The notes: generated from the sequence alone by a model not told the origin. Positions 25,158 to 34,216 are shown, counted from the first letter of the stretch. The stretch: DNA of 64,000 bases from CAWDLX01 sp963753485 (GCA_963753485.1 CAVWCL010000008.1:248001-312000), one strand, 5' to 3'. Made by a program: numbers and translations.

Positions 25158-26729
25158 TCAGCTCAAAGCAACCTCGGAGAAGGCCGCGTCATCGCTGAGC
25201 GCGCCGGCCGCGGGGAGCAGGACCCGGAACCGGGCGCCGGCGCCGGGCGCGGTCCACAGCTCAACCCGTCCACCGTGCGCGGCGACGATCGCCGACACGA
25301 TGGACAGTCCGAGGCCGGCCCCGCCGTGGCGACGCGACCGGCTGCCGTCGGCCCGGAAGAGCCGCTCAAACGCCCGTTCGGCGTCGGCCGGCGGCATCCC
25401 CGGACCGGTGTCGGCCACCTCGAGGACGGCGACCGGCGTACCGCCGGCCAGGTCGTGGCCGGCGGTGGCCACCGGCCCGACAGCCAGCTGCGCGATGGCC
25501 GGGAGCCGGCCGACCCGGACCACGACCTCGGCGTCGTCGGGCGTGTGTTGCAGAGCGTTCGTGACCAGATTCGCGGCGACCTGACGCAGCCGGGCCTCGT
25601 CGCCGGGGATGGTCACCGGGTCGAACGTGTCGCGCTCGTTGTCGAGCGGCCCCAACAGCACGAACCGGGCCGGCACCCGCAGGTGCGCATCGCGGACCGT
25701 GTCGGCCGCGACCGCGAGCAGGTCGACCTCGTGCTGTTCGAGTGGGCGCTCCTCGTCGAGGCGGGCCAACAGGAGCAGATCGTTGACGAGCAGGCGCATC
25801 CGGCCGATCTCGTCCTCGATGGCGCCCATCGCCTCGGCCAACGCGGGGCCGGTCTCGGCGCCGCCACGCCGGTAGAGCTCCGCGAAGCCCTGGATCGAGG
25901 TGAGCGGGGTGCGCAGCTCGTGAGCGGCGTCGGCGAGGAATTGCCGCAGGCGGCGCTCGGAGGCCGTCCGGGCGACCATCGCGGTCTCGATCCGCACCAG
26001 CATGGTGTTCAGGGCCAGCCCCAGGCGCCCCGACTCGGTGTGCGGGTCGGCATCCTCCACCCGGCGGGAGAGGTCGCCACCCGCGATCTCGGAAGCCGCG
26101 ACCTCCATCCGGGTCAGGGGGCGCAGGCCCACCCGTACCAGGGCGGCCGCGACCACCCCGATGCCGACGAGGACCAGCGCGGTGAGCCCGATGTCGATGA
26201 GAAGCAGATTCGTCTGGGTGGCGTCGACCTCGGCGAGCGAGACCGCCACCAGCGCGTAGCCGCCGCCGGGAACGTCGCGAAACTCGGCCCGCCAGGCGCC
26301 CCCGCCAGGAGTGTCCAGAGTGAACGGTCCCGCACCAACGTGCGCGACCAGATCACCGAACACTCCCAGGCCCGGCTGGACCGACCCGTTCGCGCCGGGA
26401 CTGGCCACCGGCGCCCCGGTCGAGTCGTAGAACTGCACCAGGGAGCGTGGACCGAACTCGGCGCTGCGGCGAGTCGGGAACTCCAGACCGATCGGACCCC
26501 GGCTGGCGATCGCGGCGGCCTGTGGGCGCAGCTGCTGGTCGATCCGGCCGATCAGGTTCTGGCGCAGCAGAAGCATGCCGCTGACGTCGGCCAGGATCAG
26601 CCCGACCCCGGCGAGCGCGGCGATCGCCACCACCATGCGGGTGCGCAGGGTCCACTCCTGCCACCGGCGCACCGCCCCTTCCCGCCACCGGCGTTGGACC
26701 CAGGCCCGCCACCGGAGCAGTCGCCTCAT
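25158..26729 (-). CDS. Sensor histidine kinase of the exporter operon
   Basis: A 523-residue kinase: two transmembrane helices (about 33-55 and 173-195) around an extracellular sensor of about 115 residues, a HAMP domain (about 195-250), a HisKA domain with DAAHELRTPLTS (phospho-His), and an HATPase domain with NLVTNALQHT, DTGPGMP and GGAGLGLS boxes. The start at 26729 overlaps the regulator TGA (ATGA). The sensor is rich in Phe/Gly/Pro with no known fold. It probably regulates the exporter encoded just downstream. Confidence 0.94.
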   Translation of the reverse strand: MRRLLRWRAWVQRRWREGAVRRWQEWTLRTRMVVAIAALAGVGLILADVSGMLLLRQNLIGRIDQQLRPQAAAIASRGPIGLEFPTRRSAEFGPRSLVQFYDSTGAPVASPGANGSVQPGLGVFGDLVAHVGAGPFTLDTPGGGAWRAEFRDVPGGGYALVAVSLAEVDATQTNLLLIDIGLTALVLVGIGVVAAALVRVGLRPLTRMEVAASEIAGGDLSRRVEDADPHTESGRLGLALNTMLVRIETAMVARTASERRLRQFLADAAHELRTPLTSIQGFAELYRRGGAETGPALAEAMGAIEDEIGRMRLLVNDLLLLARLDEERPLEQHEVDLLAVAADTVRDAHLRVPARFVLLGPLDNERDTFDPVTIPGDEARLRQVAANLVTNALQHTPDDAEVVVRVGRLPAIAQLAVGPVATAGHDLAGGTPVAVLEVADTGPGMPPADAERAFERLFRADGSRSRRHGGAGLGLSIVSAIVAAHGGRVELWTAPGAGARFRVLLPAAGALSDDAAFSEVALS

Positions 26730-27457
26730 GATGCTTCGCCGGTACGGGGTAGCCGCAATGCGTAGCCGACCCCGCGCACGGTGTGGATCAGTGGCGGATC
26801 CCACTTGTCGATCTTGCGCCGCAGGTAGTACACATAGGACTCCACGATGCGCCCGTCACCGCCGAAGTCGTAGCTCCACACCCGGTCGAGGATCTGCGCC
26901 TTGCTCACGACCCGGCCCGCGTTGGTCAGCAGATACCGCAGCAGGTTGAACTCGGTTGGCGACAGGTCGACCAGCTTGCCGGCCCGGCGCACCTCGTGGG
27001 CGTCCTCGTCCAGCTCCAGATCGGCGTACCGGAGCACGCCGTCGTCGCCCTGGCCGACGTCGCCGCGACCGCGGCGCAGGATCGCCCGGATCCGTAGAAC
27101 CACCTCTTCCAGGCTGAACGGTTTGGCCACATAGTCATCGCCACCGACGGTGAGGCCGGAGATGCGATCCTCGACCGAGTCGCGGGCGGTGAGGAACAGC
27201 ACCGGCACCGGGAAGCCCGACGCCCGCAGCCGCTGGGCCACCTGGAAGCCGTCCAGGTCCGGCAGCATCACATCGAGGACGACCAGGTCCGGGTGGTACT
27301 CCTCGGCGGCGATCAGCGCATCCCGGCCACCGTGTTCGATGCGCACCTCGAACCCGGTCAACCGCAAGGTGGCCGAGAGCAGGGCGCAGATGTTCGGCTC
27401 GTCGTCGACGACGAGAACCCGGCCGGCCCGCCCGCTGCTGCCCTCGCCCTCACGCAC
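26726..27457 (-). CDS. OmpR-family response regulator of the exporter operon
   Basis: A 243-residue regulator with a receiver domain (RVLVVDDEPNIC; phospho-Asp in VVLDVMLPDLDG; Thr/Lys switch LTARD and AKPFS) and a C-terminal winged helix (LSPTEFNLLRYLL, RRKIDKW, IHTVRGVGYAL). The GTG at 27457 was chosen because GGGAGG lies about 8 nt upstream; the longer frame lacks support. It is preceded by an efflux adaptor gene and followed by its kinase with an ATGA overlap. Binding sites cannot be predicted from the window. Confidence 0.94.
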   Translation of the reverse strand: MREGEGSSGRAGRVLVVDDEPNICALLSATLRLTGFEVRIEHGGRDALIAAEEYHPDLVVLDVMLPDLDGFQVAQRLRASGFPVPVLFLTARDSVEDRISGLTVGGDDYVAKPFSLEEVVLRIRAILRRGRGDVGQGDDGVLRYADLELDEDAHEVRRAGKLVDLSPTEFNLLRYLLTNAGRVVSKAQILDRVWSYDFGGDGRIVESYVYYLRRKIDKWDPPLIHTVRGVGYALRLPRTGEAS

Positions 27458-27559
27458 TGCCCGACCTCCCGATCCGGCGCGCCACCTGGCGTGGCGACCG
27501 CTGAGGAGCATCTCCAGCCGACCTCAAAACCGGCTGTGAGCCGCCTGGGAAACCGCTGT

Positions 27560-28630
27560 TCAGCCGGGCAGGACCACCTGGTCACCGGCGGCCAGCCCGG
27601 CCACGATCTGGGTGTACTGGTCGCCGCGCAGGCCGATGGTGACGCTGCGACGGGTGTCCCGCCCGGCGGCGCGGATGATGACCGTGCCCGAACCGTTCGC
27701 GGCCCCGCTGACCGCGGCCGATGGCAGGTAGAGCGCGTCCTCCACGGACGCGGTGGTCACCAGGACGGTGGCCGACTGGCCGAGCAACAACCCCGCCGGA
27801 GGTGTGTCGAAGACCACGACCACCCCGTAGCGCACCAGCCGATTGGTGACGGAACCGGCCGGGTCGATCTGCGAGACCTTTCCGGACACCGGCTGATCCC
27901 GGTCCGGCACGGTGATCGCGGCGACCTGGCCGACGGCGAGCCGGCCGACGTCCGCCTCGGAGAACTGGGCGGTCACGGCGAGGCTGGCGACGTCACCGAG
28001 CACGATGAACCCGGTGCCACCAGGCGAGGCCGAGCTGCCGACCGTGCCGGCGACCGAGAGCACCCGACCGGTCATCGGCGCCCTGAGCACCGTGCCGGCA
28101 AGCCTGGTCCGCGCGCGGACCAGGGCGAGGTTGGCATTGTTGAGCTGTTGCTCGGCGCTGAGGATCGGATCCGCGCCGCCAGCGCGGCCCGGCTCGGTGC
28201 AGCTCGACGCCGGGCTCGCCGTGGGTCGCGCGGTCGGGCAGGGCGGCCGGCTCGCCGTCTGCTCGGCCCGTTGCCAGGCATCGGTCGCGTCGGCGACCCG
28301 GCCAGCGGCGGCGGTCATATCCGCCTCGGCCGGCGCGGGGTCGATCCGGGCCAGGACCCGGCCCGCCGTCACCAGGTCGCCCGGCTTGACATCAACCTCG
28401 GTGACCGTGCCCGCGATCGCGAAGCTCAGCCCGCGGGTCTGCGCAGCCCCGACCGTCCCGGCCGCCGAGACCGCCTGGCTCACGGTTCCGCGTTTGACGG
28501 TCGCGGTCGTCGCCGCCGCGGCGGGAGGCGCGCCGGCGGAGTTCGCGAGCAGCACGCCGACCACCGTCGCCAGCGCCAGTGGTGCCAGCAGTGCCCATGC
28601 CGCGGTACGGCTGGGCCGGGGCAGCCTCAT
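27560..28630 (-). CDS. MacA/HlyD-type efflux adaptor, second paralogue
   Basis: A 356-residue membrane-fusion protein: one N-terminal anchor helix, lipoyl motif VTEVDVKPGDLVTAGRVLARID, a short coiled-coil region (about 100-180) interrupted by a Cys/Pro-rich stretch (PPCPTARP...SSCTEPGR), and beta-barrel domains. It is shorter than the adaptor at 23896 and about equally diverged from MacA. It lies upstream of the regulator and kinase genes with no ATPase of its own. It may share the MacB pump or be an inducer-sensing partner. The start at 28630 was taken as the ATG nearest the signal helix. Confidence 0.85.
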   Translation of the reverse strand: MRLPRPSRTAAWALLAPLALATVVGVLLANSAGAPPAAAATTATVKRGTVSQAVSAAGTVGAAQTRGLSFAIAGTVTEVDVKPGDLVTAGRVLARIDPAPAEADMTAAAGRVADATDAWQRAEQTASRPPCPTARPTASPASSCTEPGRAGGADPILSAEQQLNNANLALVRARTRLAGTVLRAPMTGRVLSVAGTVGSSASPGGTGFIVLGDVASLAVTAQFSEADVGRLAVGQVAAITVPDRDQPVSGKVSQIDPAGSVTNRLVRYGVVVVFDTPPAGLLLGQSATVLVTTASVEDALYLPSAAVSGAANGSGTVIIRAAGRDTRRSVTIGLRGDQYTQIVAGLAAGDQVVLPG

Positions 28631-28827
28631 GGACCGGCAGTCTCGCCGCCGCCGCTGCATGCGGGCTGGGCGCCACCTCGACGTTTCCTCGGATACGCCG
28701 AGTGCGGTCGATTCCAAGGTGGCGCCCAGGTGCGGCTGATCCGGTGTTGAGCGGAGAGCGGTTGCATCGGCTCGGGGTGCGGCGACGAACGTCGCACCGC
28801 GCCAGTTGCCATGCCCAGGAGGCTCGC

Positions 28828-29397
28828 ATGCCCGCTCGCAGGCGCCCCGAAGCCCGGCTGCGCCGCGGCGCGGTCGTCGCGATCGGGTTATCGGTTGCCG
28901 CCGCCGTCGCGGGATGCGGTGCCTCCAACGCCGCGACCCCCGGCGCCACCGCCTCCGCGGGCTTCGCCGCGTACACCGCATGCCTGCGCGCCAACGGCGT
29001 GAACCTGCCGGCCCGCACGGCGTTCCCGTCCCGCAGCCCCCGACCAGCGGGCGCTGCGCGCCCGAGTGGATCCCCCGGTGACCGGCCGGGGCTCGGCCCG
29101 GGCGGATTCGGGGGCGCAGGCGGATTCGGCCTCGGCGATCAGCCGCCACCCGGTGTGGATCAGTCCACCTGGGACAGGGCGATGAAGGCGTGCACCGCGC
29201 AGCGCCCGAACCCTGGCCCGTCGGGCCGGAACAACTCGGCGTTCGTGGCCTACCGCAACTGCCTGGCCGACCACGGGGTCAGCGCGAGCGCCGATCCGCT
29301 GCGCAGCGGCGATCCGGCGGTCGCGGCGGCGCTGCGGATCTGCGCACCGTTGCGCCCGAGCGGGCGACCCACCGCCACCCCATCCCCGCCCGCCTGA
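28828..29397 (+). CDS. Lipoprotein with a duplicated Cys-containing motif
   Basis: A 189-residue lipoprotein: basic n-region, lipobox AVAGC with Cys30, then two similar segments, AYTACLRANGVNLP (about 48-61) and AYRNCLADHGVSAS (about 141-154). A Gly/Pro-rich linker with GGFGGAGGFG joins them. The motif (aromatic, xx, C, x, x, x, x, GV) is common in actinobacterial secreted proteins found near MacA/MacB genes. AGGAGG is 5 nt before the ATG. It is divergent from the second adaptor gene, so it may share regulation with the exporter. Confidence 0.75.
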   Translation: MPARRRPEARLRRGAVVAIGLSVAAAVAGCGASNAATPGATASAGFAAYTACLRANGVNLPARTAFPSRSPRPAGAARPSGSPGDRPGLGPGGFGGAGGFGLGDQPPPGVDQSTWDRAMKACTAQRPNPGPSGRNNSAFVAYRNCLADHGVSASADPLRSGDPAVAAALRICAPLRPSGRPTATPSPPA

Positions 29398-29562
29398 CCT
29401 GCGACGGGGACGGCCGGGGCCGGGGCGGCCGGTCGGGCGAGCGTCGCGGTCGGACCCGGCGTCGACGGCTGGAGATCAGAGTGCGGCGCGCCGGAGCGCA
29501 GCGAGACTGCACGGCCGCGCGTACGACACCGATCTCCGGCCCCAACCGGCCATACTTCGGGG

Positions 29563-30174
29563 ATGCCCGATGACCCCGGCCGGTTCGCGGCCATGGTGCT
29601 GGCTGGCGGCGCCGGCCGGCGGCTCGGTGGGGCGGCCAAGCCCGCGCTCGCCGTCGGCGGGGTGCCGCTGCTCGCCCGGGTCCTGGCCGCGCTGGCGGAC
29701 GCGGCGCCGGTGGTGGTCGTGGGCCCGCCCGCGCTGGCCACGCTGCTGCCGCCCGGTGCGGAGATGGTGCGCGAACGTCCGCCGGGGGGCGGGCCGGTCG
29801 CCGCCGTCGCCGCCGGTCTCGCCCACCTCGGCGACCTGCGTGGCATCGCGGTGGTGGCGGTGCTCGCCGGTGACCTGCCGTTCGTCCGGGCGGAGACGGT
29901 GGTCCAGCTCCGGCGGGCCGTCGTGGGCGCCGACGGCGCGGTCCTGGTCGACGGCAGCGGCCGTCCACAGTGGCTCTGCGGTGTCTGGCGGCCGAGCGCG
30001 CTGCGGGAGCGGCTGACCGGAGAGGTCGCCGGCCGGGCGATGCGCGACGTGGTCGACGGGCTGCGGGTGGCCCGGGTCGCAATCGCCCCGTCGGGCGCGC
30101 CGGACTGGTTCGACTGCGACACTGAGGAGGACCTGCGCCGAGCCGAGGAGTGGATCGATGCCGACCCTGGATGA
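29563..30174 (+). CDS. mobA: Molybdenum cofactor guanylyltransferase MobA
   Basis: A 203-residue nucleotidyltransferase that attaches GMP to molybdopterin to make the guanine dinucleotide cofactor used by DMSO reductase-family enzymes. It has the LAGGAGRRLGGAAKPAL phosphate-binding motif near residue 13, AGDLPFV at about 105 and a C-terminal FDCDTEEDL. It is the last cofactor gene of the set in this window and is consistent with fdhD. The ATG at 29563 is used; an upstream TACTT-like box is only a weak promoter candidate. It overlaps DUF6457 by 17 bp. Confidence 0.86.
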   Translation: MPDDPGRFAAMVLAGGAGRRLGGAAKPALAVGGVPLLARVLAALADAAPVVVVGPPALATLLPPGAEMVRERPPGGGPVAAVAAGLAHLGDLRGIAVVAVLAGDLPFVRAETVVQLRRAVVGADGAVLVDGSGRPQWLCGVWRPSALRERLTGEVAGRAMRDVVDGLRVARVAIAPSGAPDWFDCDTEEDLRRAEEWIDADPG

Positions 30175-30397
30175 GTGGACCGCCGAGGTGTGCACCGCCC
30201 TCGGCCTCGATCGGGCGCTCGTCGACCAGGCGCTCGTGCTCGATCTGGCGCGCGACGTGGCGCATGGTGTTGCCCGCCCGGCCGCGCCGCTCACCGCGTA
30301 CCTGGCCGGCCTGGCGGTCGGCCGGGGCGCCTCACCGGCGCAGGCCAGCGCCGCGATCCATCAGCTGATCCCGTCGGCCCCGCCACCGTCGACCTGA
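30158..30397 (+). CDS. DUF6457-like small protein
   Basis: A 79-residue helical protein beginning MPTLDEWTAEVCTALGLD. It overlaps the end of mobA by 17 bp, with GAGGAG upstream inside mobA, so it is translationally coupled. Its size, the DEWTAEVC start and the link to mobA fit the DUF6457 family. No catalytic residues are visible. It may be a helper for cofactor guanylation or handover, which is inferred only from linkage. Confidence 0.75.
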   Translation: MPTLDEWTAEVCTALGLDRALVDQALVLDLARDVAHGVARPAAPLTAYLAGLAVGRGASPAQASAAIHQLIPSAPPPST

Positions 30398-30499
30398 CCC
30401 CGTCGGCCCGGCGGCGGCGGCCGCCGATCCGCGCGGGGGGCCACCCGGGTCGGCCGAGTCCGGCCCGCACGCGATCATGCAGGTGGCACACTGGGCGCC

Positions 30500-31963
30500 G
30501 TGCGGGACGGGTGGGCGCGGTTCCGGGCGGCAGGCGGGCGGGCCTGCGCGGCGGCGGATCGCGCCGGCGGCGGCCTCTGGGTAGATCTGGCCCTCTACGG
30601 CCTGTCGGCCCTCTTCGCGGCGGCCACCGCAGCCTCCTCGCTCGCCGCGCACCGGGCGTGGGGATCGGTCGCCGCGGTCGGGTACGGAGCAGCGGCCGTC
30701 GTCTCGGCCGGACAGCTCGCGCTGCGGTCGTACTCGTACCGCGCCGCTCCCGACGCCGAGACCGACCCCCGGTTCGACCGCGACTCCCGGTACAACCGCG
30801 ACCCCCGGTACGACCGCGACCCCCGGCACGACGGCAGTGACTGGGACTCGGAGTGGGACCGCGACCTGGGTGGCGACCTGCTTCCCGCGGGGCCGAGCCG
30901 GGCCGGTTCGGTGGCCGCCCGCACGATGCTGACCGTGGCCACCTGGTGCGCCACCGCGCTGTTGCCGCTGGTGCTGCAGGCGGTCCAGCGCTCGCAGGGC
31001 CGGCCCGGGCGTGCGCAGGAGGAGGTCCTGGTCATCGAGGAGGGCGGCCGGCGGCTGTTGGAGACTGGCACGCCGTACCTGGACCGGGCCGCGATCGAGG
31101 CCCTGCCGGCGACCGGCCGGTTGCTCGGTTACCTGCCCTACCAGCCGGGGATGGCGGTGTTCGGGCTGCCGCGCGCGCTCGACCCCGATGCCGGTTGGTG
31201 GAGCGACGCGCGGGTGTGGTTCGCGTTGGCCTTCGCGGCCACCGTCGGCGCCGCGCTGATCATCCTGCGGCGGGCCGGCCTGTCGTCGACCGCGCTGGTA
31301 CGCGCGCTGCAGGTGGTGACCGTGTTGCCGGTCTGCGCGCTGACGCTCGCCACCGGCGGCGACGACCTGCCGGTCCTCGCCCTGTGCCTGTTGGCGCTGG
31401 CGCTCGCCGCGACCGGGCGACCAACCGCGGCCGGGGTGGCGGTCGGCGCCGCCGCCGCGCTGAAGCTGGTCGCCTGGCCGGTTCTGGTGATCCTCGGCGT
31501 GCACGCGCTGACCCAACGCCGGCTCGGTCGGTACGCGATCGGCGCGTTGGGCATTCCGGCGCTGACCGCCCTGCCGGCGCTGCTGCGTCACCGGGGGGCG
31601 ATGGCCGAGAACGTGCTGGCTTTCCCGCTCGGCCGGGGTCTGGTGGGCAGCCCGGCCGCCTCCCCGCTGCCCGGCCACCTGCTCGCGGTGGCGGTGCCCG
31701 GCGGGCAGCTGCTCGCCCTGGCCCTGCTCGCCGCCACCGCGGTGCTGGTCGCCGTTCGCCTGGTACGACGGCCCACGCGCACCGCGGCCGACGCTGCCCA
31801 GCTCATCGGCTGGACACTGCTCGCCGCGATCCTCTTCCTCCCGGCGAGCCGTTTCGGGTACCTGCTCTACCCGGTGACGTTCCTGGTTTGGGCGCCCGCG
31901 CTTCGACCACGACGGCCACCGGCACCCCGCGCCGCCACCGCCACGGCCGTCGCGGCGCCGTAA
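30500..31963 (+). CDS. GT-C/glycosyltransferase 87-like membrane protein
   Basis: A 487-residue polytopic protein with about 10-11 hydrophobic helices, in the style of DUF2029/GT87 polyprenol-phosphate mannosyltransferases. A cytoplasmic or loop insert (about 90-120) repeats the unit RDPRYD about three times and is highly charged. After it, TPYLDRAAIEALPATGRLLGYLPYQPGM in sense looks like the extracytoplasmic acceptor loop. The GTG start was taken at 30500. It stands alone between DUF6457 and the MFS gene. The mannosyl acceptor is unknown. Confidence 0.7.
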   Translation: MRDGWARFRAAGGRACAAADRAGGGLWVDLALYGLSALFAAATAASSLAAHRAWGSVAAVGYGAAAVVSAGQLALRSYSYRAAPDAETDPRFDRDSRYNRDPRYDRDPRHDGSDWDSEWDRDLGGDLLPAGPSRAGSVAARTMLTVATWCATALLPLVLQAVQRSQGRPGRAQEEVLVIEEGGRRLLETGTPYLDRAAIEALPATGRLLGYLPYQPGMAVFGLPRALDPDAGWWSDARVWFALAFAATVGAALIILRRAGLSSTALVRALQVVTVLPVCALTLATGGDDLPVLALCLLALALAATGRPTAAGVAVGAAAALKLVAWPVLVILGVHALTQRRLGRYAIGALGIPALTALPALLRHRGAMAENVLAFPLGRGLVGSPAASPLPGHLLAVAVPGGQLLALALLAATAVLVAVRLVRRPTRTAADAAQLIGWTLLAAILFLPASRFGYLLYPVTFLVWAPALRPRRPPAPRAATATAVAAP

Positions 31964-31982
31964 CGCTGCCAGCGCGCCGGCC

Positions 31983-32049
31983 AAGCCCGGCGCCGACGGT
32001 GCCATGCGTCGGGCGAAGGCCCGGCGCCGACGGAGCTATGCGTCGGCGG
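31983..32049. repeat. Two imperfect direct repeats of about 33 bp
   Basis: Two adjacent copies (31983-32015 and 32016-32049) share CCCGGCGCCGACGG, then GC.ATGCGTCGG. The second copy contains the TAG stop of the MFS gene. It lies between the converging GT-C and MFS genes. Confidence 0.8.
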
Positions 32050-33475
32050 AGGCCATGGCCGGCGCCACCTCCCGCGGTTGTTCGCGGTCGAGTTCAGCGA
32101 TGGACCGGGCTGTCACCGACGGCGAACCCGCCGTCACAGCTGGCACCGACGGCGCCCCGGCTACGGTCGCCGGCATCGGGTGCGCCACCACGGTCGGGGT
32201 CCAGCGCAGCCGGCGTACCCCGGGCGAGCACAGTGCCGCGGCCGAGGCCAGCAGCGTGACCGACGCGCTGATCAGCAGTGCGGCATCGGCCCCGACGGCG
32301 GCCACGCTCGGGCCGGCGAGGAGCAGGCCGAGCGGCCCGAGCATCATCGTGCCGAGCGCGTCGTAGGAGCTCACCCGCGACAGCGCGTCCTTCGGGATCT
32401 CGCGCTGCATGGTGGTGTCCCACATGACCACGAGGATGTCGACCGCGACCCCACCGATGAACGCGGCGGCCATGGCGACCGGTAGCGCGGCCCCGAGGCC
32501 CAACGCGAACGGCAGGCTGGCCAGCGGGAAGGTGAGCAGCACCACCAGTCGGACTGGATAGCGCGGCCGCGCCCGGATGGCGACCGCCACCCCGACCAGC
32601 ATGCCCACGGACTCCGCGCCGAGTACCCAGGACCAGCCGGTCGAACCGCCCATCCGCTCGTTGGCCACCACTGGACCGAGGACTCCCCAGACCGCCTGGA
32701 AGACCATCCACACGAACGCGTACTGCGCCACGACCACCCACAGCCATTGCCGGGAGCGGAATTCCCGCCACCCCTCGCGCAGGTCACGCACCAGGTGGGT
32801 GCCACCGCCCGGAGCCGGCCGTGACCCCAGCACCCGATGCGACCCTGGCACCCGATGCGACCCTGGCACCCGCAGCGTCGCCACCAGCGCCGCCGAGGCG
32901 ACCAGCAGAGCGGCGTTGAGCAGCATCGCCCAGCCGGCGCCGAGCAGGGCGACCGCGCCGCCGGCGACCGCGAAACCGCCGATGCGAGCGCCGTTCATGC
33001 CCAGCCGGAGGACACCGTTGGCCGACTGCAGCTGCCGCTCGGGCACCACCTCGGGCACCACCCCGGTGAACGCGGGGTAGAACAGCGCGCTGGCCATGCC
33101 GGCCACGGCCGCCGCCGCAATCAGGAGCCACAGCGGGGCCCACCCGGTGATCAGCATCGCGGCGAGCCCACCCCAGGCGAGCGCGGCGAGCAGGTCGGAG
33201 GCGACCATGACCCGGAAGCGCGGCAGCCGGTCGGCCACCACCCCACCGATCAGCATGAAGGCCGCCAGGGCGATCGCCTCGGCCGCCGTCACCACGGAGA
33301 GCGTGGTCGCGCTGGCGCCGGGCAGGCCGAGAACTCCGAACGCGAGCGCCACGGGCCCGAACGCACTGCCGAGCACCGCCGCGGTCCGGGCGATGAAGAG
33401 CAGGCGGAACCGGCGGTCGTGAAGAATGTTCGGATCTTTACCCACGTCGACGACAGTATCTGCCGCCCCCGACAC
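32036..33475 (-). CDS. MFS transporter (EntS-like exporter group)
   Basis: A 479-residue major facilitator with 12 predicted helices. The loop GGVVADRLPRFRVMVASD between helices 2 and 3 is the family motif A. A central loop contains an 18-bp tandem repeat encoding two VPGSHR units (residues about 206-222), and the C-terminal tail (about 430-479) is soluble, Ala/Val/Pro/Ser-rich. It resembles the MFS_3/EntS-type drug or siderophore exporters; no siderophore gene is nearby. The start GTG at 33475 is the longest; internal GTGs at about codon 9 or 11 are possible. Confidence 0.88.
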   Translation of the reverse strand: MSGAADTVVDVGKDPNILHDRRFRLLFIARTAAVLGSAFGPVALAFGVLGLPGASATTLSVVTAAEAIALAAFMLIGGVVADRLPRFRVMVASDLLAALAWGGLAAMLITGWAPLWLLIAAAAVAGMASALFYPAFTGVVPEVVPERQLQSANGVLRLGMNGARIGGFAVAGGAVALLGAGWAMLLNAALLVASAALVATLRVPGSHRVPGSHRVLGSRPAPGGGTHLVRDLREGWREFRSRQWLWVVVAQYAFVWMVFQAVWGVLGPVVANERMGGSTGWSWVLGAESVGMLVGVAVAIRARPRYPVRLVVLLTFPLASLPFALGLGAALPVAMAAAFIGGVAVDILVVMWDTTMQREIPKDALSRVSSYDALGTMMLGPLGLLLAGPSVAAVGADAALLISASVTLLASAAALCSPGVRRLRWTPTVVAHPMPATVAGAPSVPAVTAGSPSVTARSIAELDREQPREVAPAMASADA

Positions 33476-33537
33476 GCTGCCGCCGAGTTTTGCCGGCCAG
33501 ACGGCGGATTGCGCCCCATTCGCGTAGACAGATCAGT

Positions 33538-34188
33538 GTGACGTACGACAACCGGCGCCACGCCGGTGACGTCCTCGCGATCCGGCTGGTCCGGTACGCA
33601 GGTCGTACCGATGTCGTCGTGCTGGGTCTTGTCCGCGGCGGGGTGCCGGTCGCCGCGCAGGTGGCCGCCGCGCTCGGGGCCGGGCTCGACGTCCTGGTGG
33701 TCCGCAAGCTGGGCGTGCCGTGGGCGCCCGAGGTGGCCTTCGGCGCGCTCGGTCCGGGCGGGGTCGTGGTCCACAACCCCGAGGTGGAGGCGCGGCTGTC
33801 GCCGGCCGACGTCGCCGCCGTGGTCGAGGCCGAGACCGGCGAGTTGGTGCGACGCGAGTCGACGTACCGGCGGGGTCGACCGCCGCTGTGGCTCGCCGGG
33901 CAGGTGGCGATCATCGTGGACGACGGGCTCGCCACCGGAGCCACCGCCCGGGCCGCGGTCGCCGTCGTCCGCCGGCTGAACGCCGCCTGGGTCGTGGTCG
34001 CGGTGCCGGTCGGGGCGGTCGACTCGGTACAGCGGCTGCGAGCCGAGGCGGACGAGGTCGTCTGCCCGCTGGTCCCGCGCACCTTCGGCTCGGTGAGCCG
34101 TTTCTACGAGTCCTTCCCGCAGACCACCGACGCCGAGGTGGTGGCCCTCCTCGATGCCGCCCAGCGCCCACCAACGGCGCCCGGATGA
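33538..34188 (+). CDS. Type I phosphoribosyltransferase-fold protein
   Basis: A 216-residue protein with the PRPP-binding motif VAIIVDDGLATGATARAA and an upstream LGLVRGGVPVAAQVA. The family includes bacterial phosphoribosyltransferases of unknown substrate, often 210-230 residues. It starts at GTG 33538 (VTYDNRR). It lies 28 bp from the convergent dnaB end. Neighbours give no pathway, so a salvage or regulatory role cannot be chosen. Confidence 0.85.
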   Translation: MTYDNRRHAGDVLAIRLVRYAGRTDVVVLGLVRGGVPVAAQVAAALGAGLDVLVVRKLGVPWAPEVAFGALGPGGVVVHNPEVEARLSPADVAAVVEAETGELVRRESTYRRGRPPLWLAGQVAIIVDDGLATGATARAAVAVVRRLNAAWVVVAVPVGAVDSVQRLRAEADEVVCPLVPRTFGSVSRFYESFPQTTDAEVVALLDAAQRPPTAPG

Positions 34189-34216
34189 CGCCCCGGGCTG
34201 CCGGACGCGCCGGCGA

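Noticed and set aside
30332..32005. A 557-codon minus-strand open frame opposite the GT-C gene
   Set aside because: It reads as Arg/Gln/Gly-rich low-complexity with no conserved motif, and the plus-strand protein has clear transmembrane helices.
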